Positions 1 through 8,562 of a DNA stretch of 33,751 nucleotides are shown in pieces. The DNA is from Cellulomonas sp. HZM (GTDB lineage Bacteria; Actinomycetota; Actinomycetes; Actinomycetales; Cellulomonadaceae): positions 1 through 33,751 of the forward strand of contig NZ_JEOE01000027.1 in assembly GCF_000708885.1 (NCBI RefSeq). The letters run 5' to 3'. Within the stretch, counting starts at the first letter, position 1. The number at the start of each line of letters is the position of its first letter. The notes below the pieces were generated by a model that was not told the origin of the DNA, did not search any database, and was given only the letters and a program-made list of their open reading frames with translations. The position numbers were made by a program, and so were the translations under genes.

Positions 1-66
1 GGGGAGGAGAGTGCGCGAGAGTGTCCGATGGCGAGGTGGCGATCGGGGGTGCGTGTGCGGGCCGGG

Positions 67-1464
67 TCAGGTGAACAGGGCCTGGCCGACGAAGGGGGAG
101 CGGCTCGTCGTCATGGGCGTGCCGTCCGCGCCCGTGACCAGCGCTCCGTCCGGCACGCCCGGCGGCACGGCGAACAGGCCCGAGCCCGTGTGCTCGAGGT
201 ACTCCATGAGCCCGTCGCTCTTGGAGAGCCGGTTCTGCATCGGGATGTAGTGCGTGCGCGGGTCGGTCACGTACGCGAGGAAGAACAGCCCGGCGTCGAG
301 CCGCCCGAGCGCATCGTTGCCGTCCGTGAAGTTGTACCCGCGGCGCAGCATCTGCACGCCGTCGTTCTGCTCGGGGTGCGCGAGTCGCACGTGCGAGTTC
401 ATCGCGACGAGCGGCGTCCCGTCGCCCCCGACGGCCGAGAAGTCCGGCTCCGTGAACTCGGTGCCGCCCGAGAGTGGCGCACCGTCGCCCTTCGTCCGCC
501 CGACGAGCCCCTCCTGCTCGCGCAGCGACGTGCGGTCCCACGTCTCGATCCGCATCCGGATGCGTCGCGCGACGAGGTAGGACCCGCCCGTGAGCCACGT
601 CGAGTCGGTCGCGGGCGACGCGGCGGCGTCGGCGGTCGCCGCGGAGGCGGGGACCCACACGTGCTCGTCGACCGCGGCGGGCTGCTCCGCCTTGAGGTTG
701 GCCGTGCCGTCCTTGAACCCGAACAGGTTGCGAGGTGTGCGCTGTGCGGTCGACGTCGACGCGGTGCGCCCGTAGCCGAGCTGGGTCCACCGGATCGTCG
801 CCGAGCCGAACGCCGCGCGGGACAGGTTGCGGATCGCGTGCACCGCGACCTGCGGGTCGTCGGCGCAGGCCTGCACGACGAGGTCGCCGTCGCTGCGCGC
901 CGCGTCGAGGTTGTCCGCGGGGAAGTGCGGGAGCTCGACGAGCCCGCCCGGGAGCCGGGAGGCGAGCCCGAACCGGCCGTCGAACAGCGAGCGCCCGAAC
1001 CCGAACGTGATGGTCAGGCCGGCGGCGCCGAGGTCGGCGGCCTCGCCCGTGTCGTCGGGCGGTGCGTCGTACGGTCCCGACGCGGGACCGTACGGGCCGG
1101 CCGCCAGGCCCTGCGTGAGCCGTGCGGCGATCGTCGTCCAGCGCTGCAGCATCGCGACGAGGTCGGCGCGTGTGCCGGCCGTGACGTCGAACGCCGCGAG
1201 GTAGAGCCGGTCCTGCGCGGGCGTGACGATGCCGGCCTGGTGCACGCCCGTGAACGGGTAGGTGCGGGCCGACGACGACGCGGCCGCGCCGGCCGGCGCC
1301 GTGCCGCGGCCGAGCGCGAACCCCGCCGCGGCACCCGCGACGGCGAGCCCGCCGCCCAGGCCGAGGACGGCGCGACGGGACATCCCGCCCCCGGTCGAGG
1401 GAGGCGGGACGTCCGGTGCTGCGTCGTGCGGTACCGGCTGCTCGGGGTCCGTGGGGGCGGACAC
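67..1464 (-). CDS. efeB: EfeB, Tat-exported Dyp-type haem peroxidase / deferrochelatase
   Basis: 465 residues. The N-terminus has a twin-arginine signal (SRRAVLG at about 29-35, followed by a Gly/Ala-rich hydrophobic stretch to about 52), so the protein is predicted to be exported folded by Tat. The Dyp-peroxidase signature GFKDG is at 249-253, with the distal Asp at 251. A segment NSHVRLAHP near 357-364 carries the likely proximal haem His, and RRGYN follows at 374-378. In the EfeUOB family this haem peroxidase oxidises Fe(II) at the cell surface or takes iron from haem before uptake by EfeU. It is the last gene of efeU-efeO-efeB; its ATG lies 7 nt after the efeO stop, so co-transcription is very likely. 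Length and motifs look intact. The 66 bases beyond its stop, to the window edge, show nothing I recognise. Confidence 0.95.
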   Translation of the reverse strand: MSAPTDPEQPVPHDAAPDVPPPSTGGGMSRRAVLGLGGGLAVAGAAAGFALGRGTAPAGAAASSSARTYPFTGVHQAGIVTPAQDRLYLAAFDVTAGTRADLVAMLQRWTTIAARLTQGLAAGPYGPASGPYDAPPDDTGEAADLGAAGLTITFGFGRSLFDGRFGLASRLPGGLVELPHFPADNLDAARSDGDLVVQACADDPQVAVHAIRNLSRAAFGSATIRWTQLGYGRTASTSTAQRTPRNLFGFKDGTANLKAEQPAAVDEHVWVPASAATADAAASPATDSTWLTGGSYLVARRIRMRIETWDRTSLREQEGLVGRTKGDGAPLSGGTEFTEPDFSAVGGDGTPLVAMNSHVRLAHPEQNDGVQMLRRGYNFTDGNDALGRLDAGLFFLAYVTDPRTHYIPMQNRLSKSDGLMEYLEHTGSGLFAVPPGVPDGALVTGADGTPMTTSRSPFVGQALFT

Positions 1465-1471
1465 GAGCGGC

Positions 1472-2680
1472 TCAGGAACCGGTGACGGTGGTGGTCAGCT
1501 GCGACAGCGGCTCGGACAGGGCGTCGACGGCCGCGGCGAGCGCCTTGACCTGCTCCTGGCTCAGCTTGTCGTAGGAGGTGAACCCGTCGGCGATCGAGCC
1601 CTGCTTCGCGAGCAGCGCGTCGACGGCCGCGAACCGGTCCGTCAGCTGGGTCGCGAGCTCGGGGTTCTTCGCCTGGACCACGTCCTGCAGGCCCTCGTAC
1701 GCGACGCGCGCGCCGTCGACGTTGGCCTGGAAGTCCGACAGGTCGGTGTGCGACCAGATCTCCTCCTCGCCGGTGACCTTGCTGCTCGCGACCTCGTCGA
1801 GCAGGCCCTTGGCGCCGTTGGCGATCTGGAACGCCTCGACCGTGAAGTCGGGCTTGTTGACCTCGTCGACCAGCTGCTGCGTGTAGCCGACCAGCTGGTC
1901 GGCGGCGGCCGTGCGCTGCGCGTCGGTCAGCGGCGTGTACTTCTTGCCGCCGTTGGCCGCGGCGTCGGGCTGCCACAGGTCCTTCTCGATGTAGTGCCAG
2001 CCGGACCACTTCTGGCCCGCCTCGAGGTCGGCCTCGCGCGCGTCGGTCAGCGGGTCGAGGTCGCCGAACGACTCGGCGACGGGCTCGATGCGCTCCCAGT
2101 GTGCGCGCGTCGTCGCGTACAGCGCGCGTGCCTTGTCGTCGTCCCCGGCCTTGTACGCCTCGGCGAACTCCTTGGTGCCGGCGATGAGCGCGCCCACCTG
2201 GTCCTTCACGTAGGCGACGTACTGCGTCTGCGCGGCCTTGAGCTGGTCCGCGGTGTCGCCCGTCGGGCCCACCTCGACGCCCGAGTCGGTCACCGTGAAG
2301 GCGGCGCGGATGCCGTCGCCGACCATGCCGGGCTTGCACGCGGTGAAGTACGAGCCGGGCTTGACCTGGACCACGAGGTCGCGCGTGATGCCGGGGCCGA
2401 CGTTCTCGACCTCGGAGATGACGCGCAGGCCGTCGTCGGCCAGCAGGTAGAACTCGGTGACGTCGCTGCCGTCGTTCTTCACGCTGAACGTCAGGTTGCC
2501 GCTGGGCGCCTGCGTCGCGGAGACCTTGCACGCGTCCGCGGTCGAGCTCACGGTGAGCCTGCCGGGGGCGGTGGCGGTGCCCGACGACGACGTGGCGGGC
2601 GACTCGTTGGAGACGCAGCCGGCGGCGAGCGGGAGGACCAGGGCGGCGAGCGCGAGCACGCCGACGGTGGTGCGGGACAT
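1472..2680 (-). CDS. efeO: EfeO, iron-binding lipoprotein of the EfeUOB system (imelysin/M75 domain)
   Basis: 402 residues. The start at 2680 is chosen because it opens a classical lipoprotein signal (MSRTTVGVLALAALVLPLAAGC, Cys at 22, lipobox LAAGC); the frame remains open upstream but that part is only the shadow of efeU. After a Ser/Thr linker comes a cupredoxin-like region (about 45-135, beginning VSSTADACKVSATQAPSG), then a helical imelysin-type M75 domain with the conserved segment HWERIEPVAESFGDLDP. EfeO is the extracytoplasmic iron-binding partner that hands iron to EfeU. The efeU stop is 20 nt upstream and the efeB start 7 nt downstream. I see no defect. The domain boundaries are judged by eye. 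Confidence 0.94.
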   Translation of the reverse strand: MSRTTVGVLALAALVLPLAAGCVSNESPATSSSGTATAPGRLTVSSTADACKVSATQAPSGNLTFSVKNDGSDVTEFYLLADDGLRVISEVENVGPGITRDLVVQVKPGSYFTACKPGMVGDGIRAAFTVTDSGVEVGPTGDTADQLKAAQTQYVAYVKDQVGALIAGTKEFAEAYKAGDDDKARALYATTRAHWERIEPVAESFGDLDPLTDAREADLEAGQKWSGWHYIEKDLWQPDAAANGGKKYTPLTDAQRTAAADQLVGYTQQLVDEVNKPDFTVEAFQIANGAKGLLDEVASSKVTGEEEIWSHTDLSDFQANVDGARVAYEGLQDVVQAKNPELATQLTDRFAAVDALLAKQGSIADGFTSYDKLSQEQVKALAAAVDALSEPLSQLTTTVTGS

Positions 2681-2700
2681 CGGACTCCTCAGGACGGGAC

Positions 2701-3564
2701 TCAGGACGAGACGTTGGCGGACGCTGTCGCCGGCGTCGGTGCGGGTGCGGCAGGGGCAGAGGTACGGCCCCAGGTGGTGCGGATGAAGATCGTCAGGACC
2801 GGCACGACGTAGGCGACCCAGGCCACGAGCTGGAGCCTGGTGGTCTCGGGCGTGAAGTTGAAGATGCCCTTGAGCAGGGTGCCGTACCAGCTGCTGGGCG
2901 GGACCGTCGCGGAGACGTCGAACGCGAGGCTGTGCAGGCCGGGCAGGATGCCCGCCTCCTGCAGGTCGTGGACGCCGTAGGACAGCACGCCGGCCGCGAC
3001 GAAGACGAGGAACAGGCCGGTCCACGCGAAGAACACGCGCAGGTTGAGCCGGACCGCTCCGCGGTACATGAGCCATGCGACGACGACGGCGGCGGCGATG
3101 CCGAGGGCGGCGCCGACGAGGGGGGCGGTGCTCGAGCTCGTCGCCTTCGCGCCCGCCCACAGGAACAGCGCCGTCTCGAGGCCCTCGCGGCCCACGGCCA
3201 GCAGCGCCATCACGACGACGGCGCCCTTGCCGGCGGCGATCGCGTCGTCGAGCTTGTGCTGCAGGTCGGCCTTGAGGTGGCGGGCCGTCTTGGCCATCCA
3301 GAAGATCATCCAGGTGATCAGTCCGACCGCGACGATCGACAGCGAGCCGCCGATCGCCTCCTGCGCCTCGAACGACAACCCCTGCGGGCCGAACGTCAGC
3401 AGCGCGCCGAACGCGAGCGAGACGCCGACGGCCGCGGCGACGCCTGTCCAGAGCGCGGGGAGCAGGTCACGCCGCCCGGTCTTGACCAGGTAGGCGACGA
3501 GGATGCTCACGACGAGCGCGGCCTCGAGGCCCTCACGCAGGCCGATGAGGAAGTTGGCGACCAT
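2701..3564 (-). CDS. efeU: EfeU, FTR1-family iron permease
   Basis: 287 residues. The start at 3564 (MVANFLIGLREGLEAAL) is chosen because it places the family motif at residues 10-14 as in other FTR1/EfeU proteins; an upstream in-frame start at 3630 would run through the iron box. GGAAG 7 nt upstream is a plausible ribosome site. Two REGLE motifs, at 10-14 and 126-130, are the iron-translocating REXXE signatures, and about seven hydrophobic segments are visible. The C-terminus ends in an Ala/Pro/Thr-rich tail. EfeU is the inner-membrane channel component that imports iron oxidised by EfeB and bound by EfeO. It is the first gene of the operon and is preceded by an IdeR/DmdR-like operator. Confidence 0.95.
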   Translation of the reverse strand: MVANFLIGLREGLEAALVVSILVAYLVKTGRRDLLPALWTGVAAAVGVSLAFGALLTFGPQGLSFEAQEAIGGSLSIVAVGLITWMIFWMAKTARHLKADLQHKLDDAIAAGKGAVVVMALLAVGREGLETALFLWAGAKATSSSTAPLVGAALGIAAAVVVAWLMYRGAVRLNLRVFFAWTGLFLVFVAAGVLSYGVHDLQEAGILPGLHSLAFDVSATVPPSSWYGTLLKGIFNFTPETTRLQLVAWVAYVVPVLTIFIRTTWGRTSAPAAPAPTPATASANVSS

Positions 3565-3610
3565 GGACGTTCTTCCGACGAGGATGGTCCGCGGGCTGAC
3601 CCGGACCAGA

Positions 3611-3629
3611 TGAGGAAAGGCTTGCCTCA
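3611..3629. promoter_or_regulatory. IdeR/DmdR-type iron box upstream of efeUOB
   Basis: TGAGGAAAGGCTTGCCTCA is a 19-bp imperfect palindrome that fits the actinobacterial iron-box consensus (TTAGGTTAGGCTAACCTAA) at most positions, including the AGG and CCT half-site cores. It lies 47 bp upstream of the efeU start, where an iron-loaded DtxR-family repressor would block transcription. The match is seen; the regulator is inferred, since no dtxR/ideR gene is in the window. Confidence 0.75.
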
Positions 3630-3718
3630 CCGTCGGGGGACATTACTCCCGGACCGGCCTGGCGGGAACGGGTGGCCGCACCTTGGTCTGTGATCCGCCT
3701 CACGGGTGGGGTCGTCGG

Positions 3719-3739
3719 GGCACTGTTCTCGTCAGTGCC
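3719..3739 (-). terminator. Hairpin overlapping the NUDIX stop codon
   Basis: GGCACTG and CAGTGCC form a perfect 7-bp stem around a 7-nt loop that spans the stop of the NUDIX gene. There is no U-rich tract, so it is only a weak terminator candidate for the accA-NUDIX transcript. It sits just before the efe promoter region. Confidence 0.35.
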
Positions 3740-4223
3740 GCTGCAGGTCAGCGAGGAGATCCGGCCAGCCGGCGCCGAACGCGGGCAGCAGCGGGAGCGT
3801 GGCGACGTCGACGACCGCGACCCACGCCACCTCGACGGACTCGTCGTCCGTGACCTGCGGCTCGATGCTCGTCCGCTCGTCGGCGACGACCGTGGTGTAC
3901 GACCAGTCGGGATGGGTCAGCACGCGTTCCGAGCGCACGACGACCGACGCGGGGTCGATCCCCGCCTCCTCGTGCGCCTCCCGCAGCGCGGCCTGCGCGG
4001 CGCTCTCGCCGGGCATCCGGGCGCCCCCGGGCACGCCCCACGTGCCGCCGTGGTGGCTCCACGGCGCACGGTGCTGGAGCACCACGTGGGTCGGGTGACC
4101 CCGCTCGTCGCGCCGCACCAGCAGCAGCCCGGCCGCACCGAGCAGACCCCAGTGGCGGTGGCCGCAGCGGCAGTCCACCCAGCCGTCGCCCGGCTTGGGC
4201 TCGTGGCGCAGGGGAGCGGTCAC
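3732..4223 (-). CDS. NUDIX hydrolase
   Basis: 163 residues with a GTG start. The NUDIX box is complete at 67-89: Gly67, Glu73, then REAHEEAGI at 81-89, matching GX5EX7REUXEEXGU, so the Mg-binding glutamates are present. A short Cys/His-rich stretch (CRCGHRHWG, 18-26) precedes the domain; such a head is common among actinobacterial NUDIX proteins. The substrate is unknown; the family hydrolyses nucleoside diphosphates linked to another moiety, often in nucleotide-pool cleaning. It starts 45 nt after the accA stop on the same strand and is probably co-transcribed with it. No clear Shine-Dalgarno is seen before the GTG, so the start is less certain than the function. Confidence 0.85.
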   Translation of the reverse strand: MTAPLRHEPKPGDGWVDCRCGHRHWGLLGAAGLLLVRRDERGHPTHVVLQHRAPWSHHGGTWGVPGGARMPGESAAQAALREAHEEAGIDPASVVVRSERVLTHPDWSYTTVVADERTSIEPQVTDDESVEVAWVAVVDVATLPLLPAFGAGWPDLLADLQRH

Positions 4224-4268
4224 GCGGCGGTGCGGTCCGCTGGGTGGCTCACTGCTGGGCGGCTCACG

Positions 4269-6062
4269 TCAGTCGACGATCTCGCAGATCGCGGTGCCCG
4301 CGCTCACGCTCGCGCCGACGCCCGCCTTGAGGCCCGTGACGGTGCCCGCGCGGTGCGCGACGAGCGGCTGCTCCATCTTCATGGCCTCGAGCACGACGAC
4401 CAGGTCGCCCTCGGCCACCTGCGCCCCCTCGTCGACCGCGACCTTGACGATGGTGCCCTGCATGGGCGAGGCCAGCGTGGTGCCGTTCGCCGCCGCGCGC
4501 GCGGGTCCGCCGCGCCGCGCCGCGGGGCGACGGGCACCGGCCGCACCGGGCCGGCCGCCGCCCCCGCGCGAGAGCGCGAGTGCCGCGGGCAGCACGACCT
4601 CGAGGCGCTTGCCGCCGACCTCGACGACGACGCGCTCGAGCGTGGGCGCCTCGTCGGGCTCGTCGGTCGTGGCGGCCGGCGCCTTGCCGAGCGTCGCGAG
4701 CGTGTCGGCGAACTCGGTCTCGATCCAGCGGGTGTGCACCGAGAACGGCTGCGCGTCGTCGGCGGGCGCGAACGCGTCCGCGTCGAGCACCGCGCGGTGG
4801 AACGGCACGACCGTGGGGATGCCGACGACCTCGAGCTCGGCCAGCGCGCGGCGTGCTCGCTCGATCGCCTGGCGGCGGGTCGCTCCCGTGACGATCACCT
4901 TGGCGATCATGGAGTCGAACGCGCCCGAGACGGTGTCGCCCTCGACGACGCCCGAGTCGACCCGGACGCCCGGGCCCGCGGGCCAGCGCAGCGTCGAGAT
5001 GCGGCCCGGCGCCGGCAGGAAGTTCGCGGCGGGGTCCTCGCCGTTGATGCGGAACTCGAGGCTGTGGCCGCGCGTCGCGACCTCGTCGTACCCGAGCGGC
5101 TCGCCCTGCGCGATGCGCAGCTGCTCTCGCACCAGGTCGATGCCGCTGATCTCCTCGGTGACGGGGTGCTCGACCTGGAGGCGCGTGTTGACCTCGAGGA
5201 ACGAGACCGTCCCGTCGAGCCCGACGAGGAACTCGCACGTGCCCGCCCCGACGTAACCGGCCTCGCGCAGGATCGCCTTGCTCGACTCGACGAGCTGCGT
5301 GCGCTGGGCGTCCGTGAGGAACGGCGCGGGCGCTTCCTCGACGAGCTTCTGGTGGCGCCGCTGCAGGGAGCAGTCGCGCGTGCTGACGACGACCACCGTG
5401 CCGTGCTCGTCGGCGAGGCACTGCGTCTCCACGTGCCGGGGCTTGTCGAGGTAGCGCTCGACGAAGCACTCGCCGCGACCGAACGCGGCGACGGCCTCGC
5501 GCACCGCGGACTCGTACAGCTCGTCGATCTCGTCGGACGTGCGGACGACCTTCAGCCCGCGCCCACCACCACCGAACGCCGCCTTGATCGCGACCGGCAG
5601 ACCGTGCTCCGCGACGAACGCGTGGATCTCCTCGACGCTGCCCACCGGGTCGGGCGTTCCCGCGACGAGCGGTGCACCTGCGCGCTGCGCGATGTGGCGC
5701 GCGCTGACCTTGTCGCCCAGCGACTCGATCGCGGCCGGCGGGGGACCGATCCACGTCAGGCCGGCGTCCGCGACGGCCTGCGCGAAGTCGGCGCGCTCCG
5801 AGAGGAAGCCGTAGCCGGGGTGCACCGCGTCGGCGCCCGAACGCTTCGCGACGTCGAGCAGCTTCGCGATGTCGAGGTACGTGTCGACCGCGCGGGCGCC
5901 GTCGAGCGCGAACGCCTCGTCGGCGACGCGGACGTGCAGGGCCTCGCGATCGGGGTCGGCGTAGACGGCGACGGAGGCGATGCCCGCGTCGCGGCAGGCC
6001 CGGGCGATGCGGACGGCGATCTCGCCGCGGTTCGCGACGAGGACCTTGGAGATGAGGGGCAC
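4269..6062 (-). CDS. accA: Acyl-CoA carboxylase alpha chain: biotin carboxylase + biotin carboxyl carrier fusion
   Basis: 597 residues, GTG start. Biotin carboxylase domain: [18 protein letters not shown] at the N-terminus, HPGYGFLSE near 83, the ATP-grasp glycine loop [10 protein letters not shown] near 163, and the catalytic segment [12 protein letters not shown] near 291. After a Gly/Arg/Ala-rich linker (about 490-525) comes the BCCP domain, with the biotinylation motif EAMKMEQ and acceptor Lys562. The enzyme carboxylates biotin with ATP and bicarbonate, for transfer to acetyl- or propionyl-CoA by the beta subunit at 16295-17887. The chain length matches actinobacterial AccA-type alpha chains. 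A TACGGT element five bases before the GTG may be a leaderless promoter, but the gap is short. Substrate preference (acetyl or propionyl) cannot be read here. Confidence 0.95.
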   Translation of the reverse strand: MPLISKVLVANRGEIAVRIARACRDAGIASVAVYADPDREALHVRVADEAFALDGARAVDTYLDIAKLLDVAKRSGADAVHPGYGFLSERADFAQAVADAGLTWIGPPPAAIESLGDKVSARHIAQRAGAPLVAGTPDPVGSVEEIHAFVAEHGLPVAIKAAFGGGGRGLKVVRTSDEIDELYESAVREAVAAFGRGECFVERYLDKPRHVETQCLADEHGTVVVVSTRDCSLQRRHQKLVEEAPAPFLTDAQRTQLVESSKAILREAGYVGAGTCEFLVGLDGTVSFLEVNTRLQVEHPVTEEISGIDLVREQLRIAQGEPLGYDEVATRGHSLEFRINGEDPAANFLPAPGRISTLRWPAGPGVRVDSGVVEGDTVSGAFDSMIAKVIVTGATRRQAIERARRALAELEVVGIPTVVPFHRAVLDADAFAPADDAQPFSVHTRWIETEFADTLATLGKAPAATTDEPDEAPTLERVVVEVGGKRLEVVLPAALALSRGGGGRPGAAGARRPAARRGGPARAAANGTTLASPMQGTIVKVAVDEGAQVAEGDLVVVLEAMKMEQPLVAHRAGTVTGLKAGVGASVSAGTAICEIVD

Positions 6063-6213
6063 GGCTCACCGTAACGCCCACGTCCGTGCGTCCTGCAGCC
6101 ACCGCGGCGGCTCAGGCCAAGATCGGGCGAAGATTGGGGAACCGTGCAACGGTCGCGGTCGGGCGTTTGTAGGAATCGCACCATGACATCCGACGAGCGG
6201 GTCCGAGCCACCC

Positions 6214-6386
6214 TGTGCATGCTGCCGGGTCCGAGTCTCCCGGTGCGTGCTGCCCGGGTCTGAGTCTCCCGGTGCGTGCTGCCCGGGTCTGAGTCTCCCG
6301 GTGCGTGCTGCCCGGGTCTGAGTCTCCCGGTGCGTGCTGCCCGGGTCTGAGTCGCCCCGTGCGTGCTGCCCGGGTCCGAGCTGTCC
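6214..6386. repeat. 29-bp tandem direct repeat array, about six copies
   Basis: Units begin at 6242, 6271, 6300 and 6329 with exact 29-bp spacing. The first three are identical; the fourth differs only near its end. A diverged fifth copy covers 6358-6386, and a first copy with one base missing covers 6214-6241. Each unit begins GGTGCGTGCTGCCCGGGTCT. There are no spacers, so this is a minisatellite and not CRISPR. The period is not a multiple of three, and no credible gene covers it. It occupies the middle of the 423-bp gap between the accA start and the maf stop. The rest of the gap (6063-6213 and 6387-6485) shows nothing I can name. Confidence 0.92.
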
Positions 6387-6485
6387 GGTGCGGCGGGCGT
6401 CTGCTCCCGGCCTCACCCGCCGCCCGCCAGCCGTCACCAGTCACCCGTCGGGCGCTCCCCGCCACTCGCCGCGGGTCCGCGGGGG

Positions 6486-7322
6486 TCAGCGCCAGAGGTC
6501 GTGCATACGCACGTCGATCTCCGCGAGGAGCTCGCGCAGCAGCGGGAGAGAGATCCCCACCACGCCGTGGTGGTCGCCCTCGATGCGCTCGACGAACGGC
6601 CCGCCGAGCCCGTCGACCGTGAACGCACCGGCGACGTGCAGCGGCTCGCCCGTGCCGACGTACGCCGCGATCTCGTCGTCCGACAGGTCCGCGAACGTGA
6701 CGCGCGTCGAGCTCGTCGCGCCGAGCACTGCGCCCCGACGGGCACCGAGGCCGATGCCACCGTGGCCGATGCCACCGTGGTCGAGGTCCGGGCCGCCAGC
6801 GCTCGCCACGCCGACCGCACCCGCCGCGCTGGTCGTACCCGCACCGCTCGTCGTGCTGGTCGTGCTCGTCGCGCCCCCGGAGCCTGCGCCGCCTTCCCGG
6901 TCCGCCGTCCCGGTCACGTGCGCAGGCTCGCGCAGGTCCATCACCCAGTGCCCGGTGTGCAGGACGCCGGTGCGACCGCGCATCACGCGCCAGCGGGCGA
7001 TCGCGTCGTCGGCGTCGGCGGGCTTGCCGAGGATTTCGCCGTTCAGCTCGAGCATCGAGTCGCAGCCGACCAGCACCAGGTCGAGGTCGTCGAGCACGAG
7101 CCCGTCGACCTCGTCGGGGAGGTTCTCGGCGACGTCCTGCGCCTTGGCCTGCGCGAGCACCAGCACCGCATCGGCCGGTTCGAGCACGTCGTAGCGGTCG
7201 CGCGCGGCGGCGAGCACGGCGGGCTCGTCGACAGACGAGACGGCGACGAGCGGGTCGATCCCGGCGGCGACGAGCGTCGCGCGACGGGCCGGTGAGGCAG
7301 AGGCGAGCAGCAGGCGGGTCAC
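6486..7322 (-). CDS. maf: Maf-family nucleotide pyrophosphatase with a low-complexity insertion
   Basis: 278 residues from a GTG at 7322; Maf proteins are usually near 190-210. The start gives the family N-terminus (LLLASASPARRATLVAAGI) and follows a TAGGCT box by 7 nt. Maf motifs: SASPARR at 8-14, GCDSMLELNGEILGKP at 86-101, LSDDEIAAYVGTGEPL at 213-228 and EGDHHGVVGISLPLL at 248-262. Maf proteins hydrolyse non-canonical or canonical nucleoside triphosphates and can affect septation. About 65-70 residues between 133 and 203 are Gly/Ser/Thr/Ala-rich, with no Maf counterpart I know, and include the doubled HGGIG segment. The frame remains open upstream to 8660, but that part has no family features. 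The maf position between accA and accE is conserved in actinobacteria. Confidence 0.88.
   Translation of the reverse strand: MTRLLLASASPARRATLVAAGIDPLVAVSSVDEPAVLAAARDRYDVLEPADAVLVLAQAKAQDVAENLPDEVDGLVLDDLDLVLVGCDSMLELNGEILGKPADADDAIARWRVMRGRTGVLHTGHWVMDLREPAHVTGTADREGGAGSGGATSTTSTTSGAGTTSAAGAVGVASAGGPDLDHGGIGHGGIGLGARRGAVLGATSSTRVTFADLSDDEIAAYVGTGEPLHVAGAFTVDGLGGPFVERIEGDHHGVVGISLPLLRELLAEIDVRMHDLWR
6751..6780. repeat. 15-bp in-frame tandem duplication inside maf
   Basis: CCGATGCCACCGTGG occurs twice in perfect tandem, encoding the doubled HGGIG segment on the minus strand. It lies within the low-complexity insertion and suggests growth by replication slippage. Confidence 0.9.
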
Positions 7323-7329
7323 GCGTCGG

Positions 7330-7335
7330 AGCCTA
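7330..7335 (-). promoter_or_regulatory. -10-like TAGGCT box for leaderless maf
   Basis: TAGGCT on the minus strand lies 7 nt before the maf GTG, and no Shine-Dalgarno is visible. This spacing would put the transcript start at or next to the start codon. Confidence 0.5.
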
Positions 7336-7513
7336 CGGGCCGACTCTCGCGCAGGGGCGCGGGCCCAGTCACGTCGGTGCACCCGGTCGCGGCGGCGGGC
7401 GCGGTCGTGCGGTGCTTGGTTGTCCGGTGCTCCCGGTCGTACGGGCTCGGTCGCGCAGGCCCGGTCGTTCGGTGCCGACGACCGGTGCTCTCGGTCATGT
7501 CGGCGCCGGGTCC

Positions 7514-7519
7514 TAACGT
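7514..7519 (+). promoter_or_regulatory. -10-like TAACGT box for leaderless alkA-like gene
   Basis: TAACGT lies 7 nt before the ATG at 7527, without a Shine-Dalgarno. The 204-bp maf/alkA divergent gap also holds degenerate copies of a CGGTCGT-CGGTGC motif (about 7395-7495). Confidence 0.5.
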
Positions 7520-7526
7520 GGGCCGC

Positions 7527-8399
7527 ATGGGGACCTTCGTGGACATCGCGGTCGGCGGGAAGTTCGACCTGCGCCGCTCGATCGGCTTCGGCTTCGGGCA
7601 GCGCGATGCGGAGCAGGGCGACGTGCTGCGGCTCGCGTTCTGCCTCGACGGCTACCGGACGCACGCGGCGGCGGCGGTCACCCAACCGACAGCGGACGTG
7701 CTCCGCTGCGAGGTCTTCGGCGACGCCGACCCCGATGCGGTCGCCGCGCACGTCGCCCGTGTGATCTCGGTCGACGTCGACGGCACGGGGTATGACGAGC
7801 TCGGTGCTCACGACGCGCTCGTCGGCCGCGTCCAGGCACAGGCGCCCGGGCTGCGCCCCGTGCTGTTCTACTCGGCGTACGAGGCGCTGCTGTGGGCTGT
7901 GCTGTCGGCCCGCAGACCCGAGCGGCAGATGGCGCAGGTCCGCGACCGGATGGCCCGCACGGACGGGGCGGTCTTCGACGTGGCCGGTCGTGAGATGGCC
8001 GCCGTCCCGCTGCCGGAGCGGATCCTCGCGCTCGAGTCGATCGACGGCCTTCCCGAGGTCAAGGTCCACCGCATGCACGGGGTGGCCCAGGCGGCGCTCG
8101 ACGGTCGCCTCGACACCGCGACGCTGCGCTCGCGTCCGGCCGTCGAGGTCGCCGCCGAGCTCCAGCAGCTCGAGGGCATCGGACCCTTCTACGCGATGCT
8201 CACCACGGTGCGGGCGCTCGGCCACACCGACGAGCTCGCCGCGACAGAGCCCCACGTCCTGGCCGCGACCGCCCGCCTCCTGAGCCGCGACGCGCCCTTG
8301 ACGTCGGACGAGCTCACCGCGCTCGCGGAGTCCTGGCACCCGTGGCGCACGTGGGTCTCGGTCGCCATCCGCGCGAGCGAGCCGCACGCGAGGCGATGA
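7527..8399 (+). CDS. AlkA-like DNA-3-methyladenine glycosylase (HhH-GPD family)
   Basis: 290 residues from the ATG at 7527; the open frame extends upstream to 7377, but that part is low-complexity Arg/Val/Cys sequence and a TAACGT box sits 7 nt before this ATG. The C-terminal half carries the helix-hairpin-helix LEGIGPFYAML near 214-224, then a segment HTDELAATEPHVLA where AlkA enzymes place the catalytic acid; Glu stands where classical AlkA has Asp. An N-terminal AlkA-like beta region precedes it. The family removes alkylated purines as the first step of base excision repair. I believe Glu at that site recurs in an actinobacterial subfamily, but cannot verify it here. It is a single gene, divergent from maf and convergent with the HNH gene. 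Confidence 0.75.
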   Translation: MGTFVDIAVGGKFDLRRSIGFGFGQRDAEQGDVLRLAFCLDGYRTHAAAAVTQPTADVLRCEVFGDADPDAVAAHVARVISVDVDGTGYDELGAHDALVGRVQAQAPGLRPVLFYSAYEALLWAVLSARRPERQMAQVRDRMARTDGAVFDVAGREMAAVPLPERILALESIDGLPEVKVHRMHGVAQAALDGRLDTATLRSRPAVEVAAELQQLEGIGPFYAMLTTVRALGHTDELAATEPHVLAATARLLSRDAPLTSDELTALAESWHPWRTWVSVAIRASEPHARR

Positions 8400-8562
8400 G
8401 CCGGCGGCTCTCACGGAGCCCTCCGGTCGACCCGTACCGTCACGCTTGCGCCGTGCTCCCGCCGTGCCGTGCCATCCCGTGCTGCCGCCGCGCCGCGTTC
8501 CTCGCAGGCTGTGCTGCAGTCGCGCCGCCCTGATGTCAGGCCGTGCGCTCGCTGATGTCACT

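Noticed and set aside
1..66. Gene or terminator at the left edge
   Set aside because: No frame or stem with support; too short to judge.
4264..6102. Second minus-strand frame over accA
   Set aside because: Arg/Gly-rich shadow in another frame of the biotin carboxylase gene.
6214..6386. Possible CRISPR array
   Set aside because: Units are contiguous with no spacers and no cas genes are near; it is a simple tandem repeat.
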